64,000 bases of DNA from Rhodobacterales bacterium 52_120_T64 (GTDB taxonomy: Bacteria > Pseudomonadota > Alphaproteobacteria > Rhodobacterales > Rhodobacteraceae). Every line of letters begins with the position of its first letter. The first letter of the stretch is position 1. This document shows positions 1 through 9,067 of the stretch, piece by piece. Below the pieces are notes generated by a model. That model was not told the DNA's origin and did not search any database. It was given only the letters and a program-made list of their open reading frames with translations. Location: contig MABA01000020.1 in NCBI GenBank assembly GCA_002162875.1, positions 21,392 to 85,391 of the forward strand, written 5' to 3'. The position numbers were made by a program, and so were the translations under genes.

Positions 1-541
1 CAATTGTTCCCTGATGGTCAACGAGAACGATGTGCACTTCTGCCAAATGTGCATCGACAAGACCCCCGCCAAATACAACCTCCGACACATCGCCAACGAC
101 TAGGCTTCCCATAAATTGGGCAGTTCCACCCACATCGATTATCAGTCCGGCAGCGCGGTGAACCGAGATATTCGAGGCCCCGATTCCGTCCATATTCATC
201 GGCGGAGAACCGTCGGCGTTCAGGATAAACTCTCCCTCACCATCTAGATTGAAAATATCGTTTTCGCCACATTCACCGCCAGAACAGTTGCCAGGGCTAT
301 TGAACACCACGAACCATGCGGTCACGGCATGTCCAGGTGTCAGTTCGGCCGTATCAACCGTAACGTGCAGACCGCCGCCCATCCTGACTAATGTTGCTTC
401 CGTATTTGCTATCACTGACGCGTCAGCGAAATTGTGCATTTCAGACGTTTGAGTCGCACCACCAGCATATGCAGATACACCTCCGAACAAAGCGATCGCA
501 ATACCGGTGAAAAACGCCATAAACTTTGTAGAATTTTTCAC
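1..541 (-). CDS. Secreted protein of unknown function (N-terminal part; runs off the left edge)
   Basis: An open frame of 180 codons reads leftward from a GTG at 541 to the window edge without a stop. A strong ribosome site, GGAGGG, lies 8 bases before the GTG, which decides the start over the in-frame ATG at 520. The first 26 or so residues form a signal peptide: Lys, a hydrophobic stretch rich in F, A, I and G, then an S-A-Y-A cleavage-like end. The mature part is beta-rich and acidic, with T-P-G-H-A-V-T-A-W-F-V-V-F-N, two Cys in N-C-S-G-G-E-C and E-V-H-I-V-L-V-D-H. I do not recognise a named domain. It is probably an extracytoplasmic beta-barrel or sandwich protein; the C-terminus is not visible. 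Confidence 0.7.
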   Translation of the reverse strand, partial: MKNSTKFMAFFTGIAIALFGGVSAYAGGATQTSEMHNFADASVIANTEATLVRMGGGLHVTVDTAELTPGHAVTAWFVVFNSPGNCSGGECGENDIFNLDGEGEFILNADGSPPMNMDGIGASNISVHRAAGLIIDVGGTAQFMGSLVVGDVSEVVFGGGLVDAHLAEVHIVLVDHQGTI

Positions 542-817
542 TTTCAGTTCCCTCCCCTATTAGGTTTCGGTGTCTAACGGTGGAGATTATCGATCGGGAA
601 ATACAAGATTTCCATTTCGATAAATAACAGGCCGCTAGTCATCATCCGCTGAGCGAGTCCCTAAAACTTATCACGATGCAAATAGTGAAACTTGTAGAAC
701 GTCTGCATTTTTGTGTAGAATAGCAAAAGCTCCTAAGTGTACGCATGTTTCGTTGCGGCGTGATCGACATCAAACCCGCCCGTCATGCGTTTGCTGTATG
801 GATTGGTGGAGTATCGA

Positions 818-2386
818 ATGATCTATAGTTTTCAAGAATTCGAGCTGGACACAAACCACCTCGAGCTACGGAGATCCGGCAAACCGCAAAAAATCGAACC
901 ACAGGTTTTTTCTTTGCTGGAATTGCTCGTGTCCAAACACCATCGCATTGTTTCCAAAGATGAAATTAACCAACAGGTTTGGGGCGGTCGTGTTGTGTCA
1001 GAGGCCACAGTGAATAGCCGAATTCGCTCCGCGCGCTTAGCAATAGGTGACAACGGCAAGAGCCAAAAACTGATCAAGACAACCCACAACCACGGATTTC
1101 GATTTGTTGGAGACCCTGTTTCCACGGGTAATATTATCATTCAGGATTATTTAGCCGAGGCACTTGAACAATCCGATCAGCATGTTGCCAAAAACTTACA
1201 TGGAAAACCCTCAATCGCCGTATTGCCATTGCAACTATTAAGCAACGACCTTCATTACCAGATTTTTGCCGACGCAATATCGCACGAATTAATTGTTGAG
1301 TTGTCTAGGTTACATTGGTTTCATATTATAGCCCGAGGTTCTTCTTTTCGGTTCAGAAATGCTGACGCCGATGTAACTGCCATTGGGAAACTGCTTGGAG
1401 TGCAGTATGTGTTATCTGGCAACCTCCGGATCGCCGACAAAATGGGGATATGCACTGTTGAGCTGTCAAATTCTTCGGACGGTCAGGTGATTTGGGCCGA
1501 CGAATTTGAAGGTCCTATAGAGGATTTTTTAATACTTCGATCCAGAATAATTCCTCGAATTGTAGCAATTATTGAAACACAAATTCAATCGAATGAAATT
1601 TTGGAAGCGAAAGGGAAATCTACTGAAAACCTAGACGCGTGGGCCGCCTATCATCGTGGCCTTTGGCACATGTTCAGGTTTAACCGGCACGACAATGAAA
1701 TTTCTGCCCAGTTATTTGAACTTGCAATTCGCCAGGATTCTCAATTCTCACGCGCCCATTCAGGTCTGTCATTCACACATTTTCAAAATGCGTTTATCGG
1801 ATTTACAAAAGATCATAGCAGACAGCGTAACCTCGCTAGGGCACATGCGGAAACTGCCTTCGATATCGATCCATTCGACCCGTTCGCCAATTTAACTATG
1901 GGCAGAGCAGAGATGCTTAGCGGTGACTTCGAAGCATCGATCCCTTGGTTCGATAGATGCCTTGAGCTTAGACCAAGTTATGCGTTCGCGATTTACAATC
2001 GTGGCCTGGTGGATGCCGTACTTGGAAATGGGCTGGATAGCCAGCGCCGCTCCATGAAAGCTCTCTCGCTTAGTCCTTTAGACCCACTGCTCTACGCTAT
2101 GCTTTGCTGTCGCGGGCTATCACATCTCGTGCGAGGCGAGTATGATTCAGCAAGCGACTGGTCCGAGCGAGGTGCCGTTCGTCCAAATTCTCATATGCAA
2201 ATTTGGGCCATCGCTGCGATGTCGCACGAGCTAGCGGGAAATCAGATTAAGGCTCAAAAATGGGTGGATAGGATCAATGAAACCGATCCAAAATTTGGGC
2301 ATTGCCAGTTTTTTCAGTCGTTTCCTATTCGTGACAGCAATACTAGGTCGATTGCTCGAGATTCCTTAGTTCGACTTGGTTTTTAG
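818..2386 (+). CDS. Winged-helix regulator with TolB/FlgO-like and TPR domains (CadC-like, no membrane helix)
   Basis: A 522-residue protein. Residues 1-100 form an OmpR/PhoB-type winged helix (FELDTNHLELRRSG, then a recognition region ending in THNHGFRFVG). Residues 130-240 match the TolB_N/FlgO-like region that often follows such domains (KPSIAVLPL, FADAISHELIVELSR, LGVQYVLSGNLR). The remainder is helical TPR-like repeats (FELAIRQDSQFSRAHSGLSF and later units). It probably regulates transcription by DNA binding, with the TPR half sensing or oligomerising. Unlike CadC or ToxR, I see no transmembrane helix between the halves, so it should be cytoplasmic. The ATG at 818 is preferred to that at 785 because GGTGGAG precedes it. 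No partner gene is adjacent on the same strand, so its target is unknown. Confidence 0.75.
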   Translation: MIYSFQEFELDTNHLELRRSGKPQKIEPQVFSLLELLVSKHHRIVSKDEINQQVWGGRVVSEATVNSRIRSARLAIGDNGKSQKLIKTTHNHGFRFVGDPVSTGNIIIQDYLAEALEQSDQHVAKNLHGKPSIAVLPLQLLSNDLHYQIFADAISHELIVELSRLHWFHIIARGSSFRFRNADADVTAIGKLLGVQYVLSGNLRIADKMGICTVELSNSSDGQVIWADEFEGPIEDFLILRSRIIPRIVAIIETQIQSNEILEAKGKSTENLDAWAAYHRGLWHMFRFNRHDNEISAQLFELAIRQDSQFSRAHSGLSFTHFQNAFIGFTKDHSRQRNLARAHAETAFDIDPFDPFANLTMGRAEMLSGDFEASIPWFDRCLELRPSYAFAIYNRGLVDAVLGNGLDSQRRSMKALSLSPLDPLLYAMLCCRGLSHLVRGEYDSASDWSERGAVRPNSHMQIWAIAAMSHELAGNQIKAQKWVDRINETDPKFGHCQFFQSFPIRDSNTRSIARDSLVRLGF

Positions 2387-2579
2387 GGTTTTGGACATGT
2401 CATAGAATTGTGCCACTCCTTTGATCGCATAGAATGCCCTAAAAGAGAATCCAGATGGGCTCGCGAATGTCAGCGTGCACAACAATACTGAGACGCGCGA
2501 CCACCGCACATAGCGTCATTAATACGTATAAGATCGGTTTCGGTTTTGAACGTCCGATAATCCATTTTGATATAGATGT

Positions 2580-3311
2580 TTAACGAATTGGATTTGATTT
2601 TTCGATCACCCGCTTAAGCGCTACTAACGTCATGACATCGGTTCTCGGTTCTATTTCTCCAGAAAAACCAAGTTTTGAAAAAGCCGCAGGCACCGCAACC
2701 GAAATTGAACATGATGAATGCAATGAACGGACGCCCGTAGAATTCATAATCTCAATTGCGTTTTCAATATTAACGCCAGATCCAGCCATGATCTCGATGC
2801 GCCCGTTTGCATAATCCTGCATCGACTTAAGCTGTTCCATTCCCTTCATCGCGTTAACGGAGCCACCAGATGATAAAATGCGTTCGAAGCCTAGGTCGAC
2901 AGTCTGATCAATTGCTTCAAGCGCATCTGCAACTGTGTCTATTACGCGATGTAATGTGCGGCCAACCCCATCGGAAGCACGGCAAAGCTGATTAAGTACA
3001 TTCAGGTCCAGCTTGTTGTCCAGTGTTGAGGCGCCGAGAACCACGCCAGCCATATTATTATCGATCACTGCGGAAATATCGTAAAGCATCACATCGACTT
3101 CTGATTGGCTGAAACAAAAGTTACCCGCTCGAGGACGGATCATCGCATAAGTCGGGATCGAAACTGTAGACGCCACACGCATTAACCCAGGCGATGGGGT
3201 AAGCCCTCCAAGTGGCAACGCCGAGCAAAGCTCAATTCGGTCAATGCCATGTTTAACGCAAATTTCGAGCCCATTTCGGTCATCGACACATACGTCAAGC
3301 GTTGGCTGCAT
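2580..3311 (-). CDS. cutC: CutC family protein (copper homeostasis protein CutC)
   Basis: A 243-residue TIM-barrel protein. The signature region D-R-I-E-L-C-S-A-L-P-L-G-G-L-T-P-S-P-G lies near residue 28, followed by M-I-R-P-R-A-G and S-S-G-G; all are typical of CutC, which is about 245 residues long. CutC was linked to copper tolerance in E. coli, but its biochemical role is unsettled. The ATG at 3311 is chosen because GGAAAAG precedes it and the family N-terminus (QPTLDVCVDD) starts there; it overlaps the end of the ROK gene by 17 bases, so the two are translationally coupled. Pairing with a sugar kinase suggests a carbohydrate-related role rather than a purely copper one; this is inference. 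Confidence 0.85.
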   Translation of the reverse strand: MQPTLDVCVDDRNGLEICVKHGIDRIELCSALPLGGLTPSPGLMRVASTVSIPTYAMIRPRAGNFCFSQSEVDVMLYDISAVIDNNMAGVVLGASTLDNKLDLNVLNQLCRASDGVGRTLHRVIDTVADALEAIDQTVDLGFERILSSGGSVNAMKGMEQLKSMQDYANGRIEIMAGSGVNIENAIEIMNSTGVRSLHSSCSISVAVPAAFSKLGFSGEIEPRTDVMTLVALKRVIEKSNPIR

Positions 3312-4197
3312 TATTCTTTTCCATGGCATAGAGGGCCGCGCCAATTAACCCCTTTTCTGGGCCGTCGGTGGTTGGGTGCAACAATGGGCTGGGGATGTGG
3401 GCTAAGCAGCGTTTACGAACTTCATTGTCTAGCGCCTGTATCAATTGGGTGTCCCGCGCCATCCCCCCACCAACAGGTACGATAGAGGGGCCGATAATAT
3501 TCACAACATTGGCAAGCGCTCCTCCGACGACATCAATATAAACATCGATAGTGCCAGATGCCGCCAAATCACCCGTCTTCCAAGCGGACACTATCTGATG
3601 ACTTGTCAGGTTTTCACCGGAAAAATGATTATGAAGTCGCTCAAGTCCTCTTGCTCCACCATGTGTATCGACGCAGCCGGCTTGCCCGCATCCGCATTCA
3701 AATACAGGCAAAGCTACGCCTGTACGTATTGCAGCCGCCGGTCCATGGCCCCATTCGCCCGCCGTTCCATAAACACCTTCGACAACACGTTGGTTGTGCA
3801 CCAACGCCCCTCCCACTCCAGTTCCTAATATCGCAGCAAAAACCGTATCATGCCCGATTGCGCATCCGTCGACGGATTCGGCCAAACCAAAAGCGTTAGC
3901 ATCATTCATGATGTAAACGGCTTTCTTGAACCGATTTGTTAAATGCTGCTGTAAAGAACGACCATGGATTGCTGGAATATTGGAACATGTTATAATTCCG
4001 GTTACTGGATTAGCGACCCCGGCAATCGAAATCCCGATTGCGTCGGCACTTTGTGGAGTCGCTTCAACAATCAGTTCGCAAAACCCCTCAAAATCAGACA
4101 CTGGCGGTGCCGCACGGTGAATTTCGGTCACGTTCAGCGACGCGTCAACTTCTGCGGCGACTATTTTCGAACCGCCAATGTCAAAGCTACAGATCAT
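3295..4197 (-). CDS. ROK family sugar kinase (N-acetylglucosamine/N-acetylmannosamine kinase-like)
   Basis: A 300-residue actin-fold kinase. It has the N-terminal phosphate loop F-D-I-G-G-S-K, a second glycine loop G-T-G-V-G-G-A-L and the zinc-binding ROK motif E-C-G-C-G-Q-A-G-C-V-D near residue 165. These features place it among ROK kinases rather than ROK repressors, since no N-terminal HTH is present. It should phosphorylate a hexose or amino sugar in the cytoplasm with ATP; the exact sugar cannot be read. The start at 4197 matches where the family begins; 13 further in-frame codons lie upstream. Only about 70 bases separate it from the PPC-domain gene, so it may belong to the long leftward transcript. 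Confidence 0.85.
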   Translation of the reverse strand: MICSFDIGGSKIVAAEVDASLNVTEIHRAAPPVSDFEGFCELIVEATPQSADAIGISIAGVANPVTGIITCSNIPAIHGRSLQQHLTNRFKKAVYIMNDANAFGLAESVDGCAIGHDTVFAAILGTGVGGALVHNQRVVEGVYGTAGEWGHGPAAAIRTGVALPVFECGCGQAGCVDTHGGARGLERLHNHFSGENLTSHQIVSAWKTGDLAASGTIDVYIDVVGGALANVVNIIGPSIVPVGGGMARDTQLIQALDNEVRKRCLAHIPSPLLHPTTDGPEKGLIGAALYAMEKNNAANA

Positions 4198-4265
4198 TTC
4201 GACATCTTTGCATAATGTGGGATTAAGTACCGACAAAAATCAGCGCTATTTTCTTGTACGATACG

Positions 4266-5138
4266 CTACGCAATTTTCAGGATAATTTCAGATGTAACCA
4301 GCACCGGATTGCTTTTTGGTTTCAGTAGCCCCTGCATTGGTGCCCCGTCTAGCCCGACAATAGCAATTTCCAAGTTACAAATCGGCGTCGTCCCGTTCAG
4401 GTCTACTTCACCTTTTGTGATCAGAAATTCGGTAGCAAAGCTTTTCATAACACGACCATCAGCAAAATGAGCACCGATGATGCTGCCAACTCCGTGCACC
4501 GAGGCTCGCGACCACCCAGCCTTTTGACAACATTCAATCAACGGTTCGCTGATTTCGGTATTTGGAGAAATCCTCAGCAAGATTGCCTGCGCGGTTGATG
4601 GAACGGCATTAATCTGCTCTGGAACGAACAAATCGAATCCAGTTTGCTGATCAAAAATGCGATTAAAACGAGCATCCTTTAACCCGAATCCAGTTACGCG
4701 CACCTTTGAGGACACGACGCTAGCCTCGGGCAGCAGATGCCCCATCGCCGTTTCGCCATTTGCATCGCTCCACAATCCGTGAATGTGGTAAAAGGCCTGC
4801 TCTGACGAAGAACCGCAGTTAACGCCTGCGTCTTCAATCCGGCCCGGCATTTCAGGCGTATATGTCTCGCTGTACCACGCAACGTGGTCATCATCCGGCG
4901 AATGGGCAGGAATAACATATTCGAGTTGGGACATTCCGGCATTAACAATTCTGAAGTATGCACCGGTCAGACCAAACGATTTGATCTTCTGTCCAAGGGA
5001 TTTATGCAGCGAAACACCGGCGGGGATATCAAAATCCAGTTCGATCAGGCGAGAAGTTGCGGATATATATGCAGCACCCGCGGGGCCGGGTTGCTGGATG
5101 TAATTTGGCAACTTAGCCAAAGTTTTTCCGATGTTCAA
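4266..5138 (-). CDS. Double PPC/DUF296-domain protein
   Basis: A 290-residue protein with two PPC (PCC/DUF296) folds. The first, about residues 35-160, carries the His cluster H-I-H-G-L-W-S-D ending in G-H-L-L that binds metal in bacterial PPC proteins. The second, about 185-285, has the fold pattern but lacks the His cluster. Its start overlaps the stop of the acyl-CoA ligase by ATGA, so it is made in the same operon as ligase, thiolase and IclR regulator. PPC domains in bacteria are poorly characterised; plant homologs carry AT-hooks, which are absent here. An enzymatic or acyl-thioester-related role is inferred only from neighbours. Confidence 0.75.
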   Translation of the reverse strand: MNIGKTLAKLPNYIQQPGPAGAAYISATSRLIELDFDIPAGVSLHKSLGQKIKSFGLTGAYFRIVNAGMSQLEYVIPAHSPDDDHVAWYSETYTPEMPGRIEDAGVNCGSSSEQAFYHIHGLWSDANGETAMGHLLPEASVVSSKVRVTGFGLKDARFNRIFDQQTGFDLFVPEQINAVPSTAQAILLRISPNTEISEPLIECCQKAGWSRASVHGVGSIIGAHFADGRVMKSFATEFLITKGEVDLNGTTPICNLEIAIVGLDGAPMQGLLKPKSNPVLVTSEIILKIA

Positions 5139-6718
5139 TTACCGCCCTCCGCATCTTCTGACTGCGCAGCCATGTAAGCCTCTCGGACCAGTTTTTTGGT
5201 AATTTTCCCATAGGCGGACTTGGGCAAACTATCCCAAAAATAGATTTCTTTCGGCATTTTGTAGCTGGCGACCTGTGGTTTCAGAAACTCGCTAAGTTCA
5301 GCTGCAGTCGGGGTACAACCTTCGCGGGGAACACAGATCGCTACACCGATTTCGCCCCATTTCACGTCCGGCACCCCAAGAACAGCAACTTCGGTTATAT
5401 CAACGTGTGCAAGAATTTTTTCTTCGATCTCGCGCGGGTAGATATTGGAGCCACCCGAAATGTACATGTCGGATTCGCGTCCAGTGATATAGAAAAACCC
5501 TTCGGCATCCATATGGCCGACATCGCCAGTGCGGAACCAACCGTTTCGGAAAGCCTTCTCGTTGGCTGACGGGTTATTCCAGTATCCAGCGAAAACTGCC
5601 GGACCTATCACGCAAAACTCACCTGTTTCGCCAATGGCTGCTTCACACCCGTTATTGTCCTGAATTTGCACTTGAATTCCGGTACGCGCGAAACCACAGG
5701 TTCCGGGTCGTGGATCGTCGCTGGCTGAATGTTCCGAGGGTGGCAATACGGTGATATTTCCAGTGACTTCACCCAGACCAAAATACTGCACCAGTACCGG
5801 CCCCAGCTTTTCCAACGCATGGATCTGGTCAACCCGGAACATTGGCGCGCCTGCGTAAATGACATAGCGCAAGCTAGAATGGTTATACCGGTCAACAGCT
5901 GGATGCTCTGTCAACATTTTCAGAATGGTCGGAACGGTGAACAGGCTGGTGGATCTGTGCGCATCGATAAGGCGCCAAATGTCATCTGCATCAAACCTGT
6001 CGCCTGATGGAAGAATACACGCGCCGCCGCGTGCTATCATCAGCAATGCGTGCACCCCTGCCCCATGCGAAAGCGGAGCTACAATTACTGTCGAGTCAGC
6101 TTCTGTGGTTGCGGGCATCAGGTCACACAGATGGTTGGTAACAACAAATGCCATCTGGCCATGTGTCAAAACCGAAGCCTTGGGCTTGCCGGTTGTTCCA
6201 GATGTGTAGAAGAACCAGCATGGATCGTCACGATCAACTTCGACAGGTGAGACAGTTCGCCCCAAATTTTTGGCGACCACATCGTCATAATTAGCGCCAA
6301 AATCCGATGCTCCGATCGAAATCGTAAACCTTAACCGCGACGCACATTTAGCGGCGTGTTGTGGGAAATCGGCATGGCAAATCATGCCTACCGCACCACT
6401 TGATTCGGCCAACCAGTCTAGATCATCCGGCATGCCGCGAAAATTGGCGGGCACCCATACTGCACCAATTCTGAAAACCGCCAACATGCTTTCGAACATC
6501 TGATTGCAATTCGAAGATTGCATCAATATCCGATCACCTTTTTGCACGCCATAATCCTGGATCAAGGCAAATGCCATTGCGTTAACACGGGCGTTCACCT
6601 CAGACCAACTCCAGCGCTCCTCGCCCCATACAAGTGCATCACGCTCGCCGTGACGCCTTGTTGCCTGATCCGCGAAATGTGCAAGATTCATCACGCTGGT
6701 AGATGTAGGGCGCATCAT
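5135..6718 (-). CDS. Acyl-CoA synthetase (AMP-forming acid:CoA ligase)
   Basis: A 527-residue ANL-superfamily enzyme that adenylates a carboxylic acid and transfers it to CoA. The phosphate-binding motif Y-T-S-G-T-T-G-K-P-K is near residue 172. The hinge and core motifs G-W-F-R-T-G-D-V-G and Y-I-T-G-R-E-S-D-M-Y are near 400, and the catalytic lysine region S-A-Y-G-K-I-T-K-K is near 510. Length and motif order are typical of medium-chain or aromatic acid ligases. It overlaps the thiolase gene by ATGA upstream and the PPC gene by ATGA downstream, a tight operon. It probably activates the substrate of the adjacent thiolase; the acid itself is unknown. Confidence 0.9.
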   Translation of the reverse strand: MMRPTSTSVMNLAHFADQATRRHGERDALVWGEERWSWSEVNARVNAMAFALIQDYGVQKGDRILMQSSNCNQMFESMLAVFRIGAVWVPANFRGMPDDLDWLAESSGAVGMICHADFPQHAAKCASRLRFTISIGASDFGANYDDVVAKNLGRTVSPVEVDRDDPCWFFYTSGTTGKPKASVLTHGQMAFVVTNHLCDLMPATTEADSTVIVAPLSHGAGVHALLMIARGGACILPSGDRFDADDIWRLIDAHRSTSLFTVPTILKMLTEHPAVDRYNHSSLRYVIYAGAPMFRVDQIHALEKLGPVLVQYFGLGEVTGNITVLPPSEHSASDDPRPGTCGFARTGIQVQIQDNNGCEAAIGETGEFCVIGPAVFAGYWNNPSANEKAFRNGWFRTGDVGHMDAEGFFYITGRESDMYISGGSNIYPREIEEKILAHVDITEVAVLGVPDVKWGEIGVAICVPREGCTPTAAELSEFLKPQVASYKMPKEIYFWDSLPKSAYGKITKKLVREAYMAAQSEDAEGGN

Positions 6719-7887
6719 TTTACTCGCTCCAGAATAGACACATAGTTGGTGACCGCCGCCCCACCCATATTAAACACACCAGCCAAATTGGCACCTCGAA
6801 CTTGCATTTCACCAGCTTCACCCATTAGCTGCATCGCTGCCATAACGTGCTGTGAAACGCCTGTTGCTCCTATCGGGTGTCCTTTGGATTTCAATCCGCC
6901 GGACGGATTAACCGGCAGCCGACCATCCATGCGGGTCCAACCTTCGCGCGCGGCCTTCCAACCCTCGCCAACCGCAGTTAGCCCCATGGCCTCGTATTCG
7001 ATCATCTCGGCCGTCGTAAAACAGTCATGGGTTTCAACGAGGCTGAGATCGTCAAGACTAATCCCGGCCAATTCTTTGGCCTGCGTCCATGCTAGGTGCG
7101 CACCAGTAAAATCGGTCATTTCGCGGCGGGATAGCGGTAACATGTCGTTTCTCTGTGCCCGTGCCCGAAACCCGATAGCGCGCTTCAATCCTTCTGCCGC
7201 ATCACGGCTTGCGATCACCAGTGCCGATGCACCATCAGAAACCAATGAGCAGTCGGTGCGCCGTAACGGCCCCGCAACATAGGGGTTTTTGTCTGAAATC
7301 GTGTTGCAGAATTCGAAACCGAAATCCTTCTGCATGTGCGCATAGGGGTTGTTCATGCCGTTTGCATGGTTCTTGGCCGAAATTATCGCCATTTCGGCGG
7401 ATCGGTCACCGTATTTTTGAAAATAACTCTGGGTGATTTGACCAAAAATTCCAGCAAAGCCACTGTCGACCTGATCTTCTTCGCGCCGATAGCAGGCAGA
7501 GAGCAGAATATCGCCGACCTCCGACATTGGTACACCGGTCATCTTTTCTGCTCCGAAAACCAACGCAACATTACCCCGCCCGCTTTCGACATAATCGATC
7601 GCCGTATACAGTGCCGCCGTTCCCGTAGCGCAAGCGTTTTCAACGTGGATCGCCGGAACATGTTGCAACTCAGGCATCGCTGCTGAAATCAGGCCCGCCT
7701 CGAAACCCTGCTTGGAAAAGCCGGAGTTAAGAACCCCGATCGAGGCAAAATCGATATCCTCCGTGGACACACCAGCGTGTTCAAGAGCTGCATACCCGAC
7801 CTCGGCAATAAGAGCCTCAATGTCGGGGGCGTCACTCTTACCAAATTTGCTGTGCGCCCAACCTACGATTACGCTGTCTGTGGTCAT
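6715..7887 (-). CDS. Thiolase-family protein (lipid-transfer/SCP-x type)
   Basis: A 390-residue thiolase-fold protein. The nucleophile region E-N-A-C-A-T-G is near residue 86 and the His region G-H-P-I-G-A-T-G near 337. The position where classical thiolases have a second Cys (C-x-G) reads F-N-M-G-G-A-A, and E-T-H-D-C-F-T occurs near 285. This pattern fits the SCP-x/lipid-transfer-like branch, whose members include thiolases and retro-aldolases of steroid and terpenoid catabolism, rather than a standard acetyl-CoA acetyltransferase. No DUF35 partner gene, usual for retro-aldolase members, is seen. ATGA overlaps bind it to the IclR and ligase genes. Confidence 0.85.
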   Translation of the reverse strand: MTTDSVIVGWAHSKFGKSDAPDIEALIAEVGYAALEHAGVSTEDIDFASIGVLNSGFSKQGFEAGLISAAMPELQHVPAIHVENACATGTAALYTAIDYVESGRGNVALVFGAEKMTGVPMSEVGDILLSACYRREEDQVDSGFAGIFGQITQSYFQKYGDRSAEMAIISAKNHANGMNNPYAHMQKDFGFEFCNTISDKNPYVAGPLRRTDCSLVSDGASALVIASRDAAEGLKRAIGFRARAQRNDMLPLSRREMTDFTGAHLAWTQAKELAGISLDDLSLVETHDCFTTAEMIEYEAMGLTAVGEGWKAAREGWTRMDGRLPVNPSGGLKSKGHPIGATGVSQHVMAAMQLMGEAGEMQVRGANLAGVFNMGGAAVTNYVSILERVK

Positions 7888-8756
7888 TTTCTAATGTTCC
7901 TTACTTCATTGGTCAAAAGTGATGCCGCCGGGCGGCTTTCTTCGCGTGCCCGCCGCATAAGTTTTTCGAGATGTCGTGCTTCTTTCATAAGCGGCCCTGC
8001 GAGCGCCAACTGCCTATTTAATTCAAGACGCGTTTCTATGGCCGCAATCGTTATCGCACCAAGTACGCGCCCCTCAGGATCTCGGACAGCCGCCGCGATA
8101 GCCCATGATCCGGGAAATGCCAGACCAGGGTTTAACCCCCAACCCTGAATTCGAGCTTCTGTCACCAGAGTTTGGATCTTTTCCATACTTAATTCAGGAT
8201 AGGTGTCTGTGATCTTGTCAACGTTGCATTCCATGATCTCGTCAGCTTCGGACTTCGGCAAACTGGCTAAAATTGCTATAGAGGCCGCTCCCACCGACAT
8301 CGGTTGGCGGTCTCCGACATGGAGGACATGCGTCCTGATCGGATATTCGCCTTCTTCCCGGTGCAGGCAAATGGTGAAGTCCCCTTGCCGGATACTAAGG
8401 TATGCTGTGTCACCGGAAAGTATAGCCAGCCGTGCGACACCCTCACGCGACAGGTCATGGAAACTGTACGGCGTCTTTGCTAGTTGCCCCAGAAGGTAGG
8501 CGTCAACGCCAAGTTTATATCGTTTGGTATCGAGGTTTTGCTCAATCAGCCCGACGTTCATCAAAGCTAGGAGCATCCGCCGCACCGTAGGTTTGGATAA
8601 TCCTGTTGCTACCGTCAGTTCTGCCAAGCCGGCAGATTTACGCAGACCGACTTCACGCAACAAACTCGCAGCACGAAGAATGCTTTGCGCACCCCCATGA
8701 TCCGGCGATTTCGTTTTTTTTGTCGAGGCTGCTGCTATCATATTACTGATGATCAC
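7884..8756 (-). CDS. IclR family transcriptional regulator
   Basis: A 290-residue regulator. An N-terminal winged HTH (about 25-90: SILRAASLLREVG, LAELTVATGLSKPTVRRML) is followed by an IclR effector-binding domain (about 105-270: GDTAYLSIRQGDFTICLHREEG, HVGDRQPMSVGAASIAILA). It heads an operon with a thiolase, ligase and PPC protein and overlaps the thiolase start by ATGA, so it most likely controls that operon and itself in response to a small acid or its CoA ester. The start is uncertain: GTG at 8756 or ATG at 8741. Neither has a well-spaced ribosome site. Confidence 0.9.
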   Translation of the reverse strand: MIISNMIAAASTKKTKSPDHGGAQSILRAASLLREVGLRKSAGLAELTVATGLSKPTVRRMLLALMNVGLIEQNLDTKRYKLGVDAYLLGQLAKTPYSFHDLSREGVARLAILSGDTAYLSIRQGDFTICLHREEGEYPIRTHVLHVGDRQPMSVGAASIAILASLPKSEADEIMECNVDKITDTYPELSMEKIQTLVTEARIQGWGLNPGLAFPGSWAIAAAVRDPEGRVLGAITIAAIETRLELNRQLALAGPLMKEARHLEKLMRRAREESRPAASLLTNEVRNIRK

Positions 8757-8761
8757 TCCAT

Positions 8762-8853
8762 TATATGGACCTCATAACCCATATGTAACATGCATTATAT
8801 AGCGACATATTTGAAAGTAAATATATACGATACATAGGTCCACTATATAGACC
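8762..8853. promoter_or_regulatory. Candidate IclR operator region with repeated TATATRGACC
   Basis: The AT-rich gap between the divergent iclR-type gene and kynureninase holds two near-identical direct copies, TATATGGACC at 8762-8771 and TATATAGACC at 8844-8853. The second lies within a dyad, GGTC-CACTATATA-GACC, at 8837-8853. Such repeats next to an IclR gene are reasonable operators, but this is a visual inference with no binding data. The rest of the 311-base gap shows no gene. Confidence 0.35.
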
Positions 8854-9067
8854 CGAATATTCTCCGTATATTCCAGCCAAACGGGACTGATAATTCAACG
8901 CCGTTGGCATTCGTAGTATAGTTTCTTTCATCACTTTTGCTGCCTACGCGCACAAGCCGCAGATAATTCCTAATCGCATCGGACCTAGGGATACATTCCA
9001 CTGGCAAGAATCCTGCCGCATGCTTAGAGTCTGCGAGACCGATACCCACCGGAAAGTGCCGAAAACG

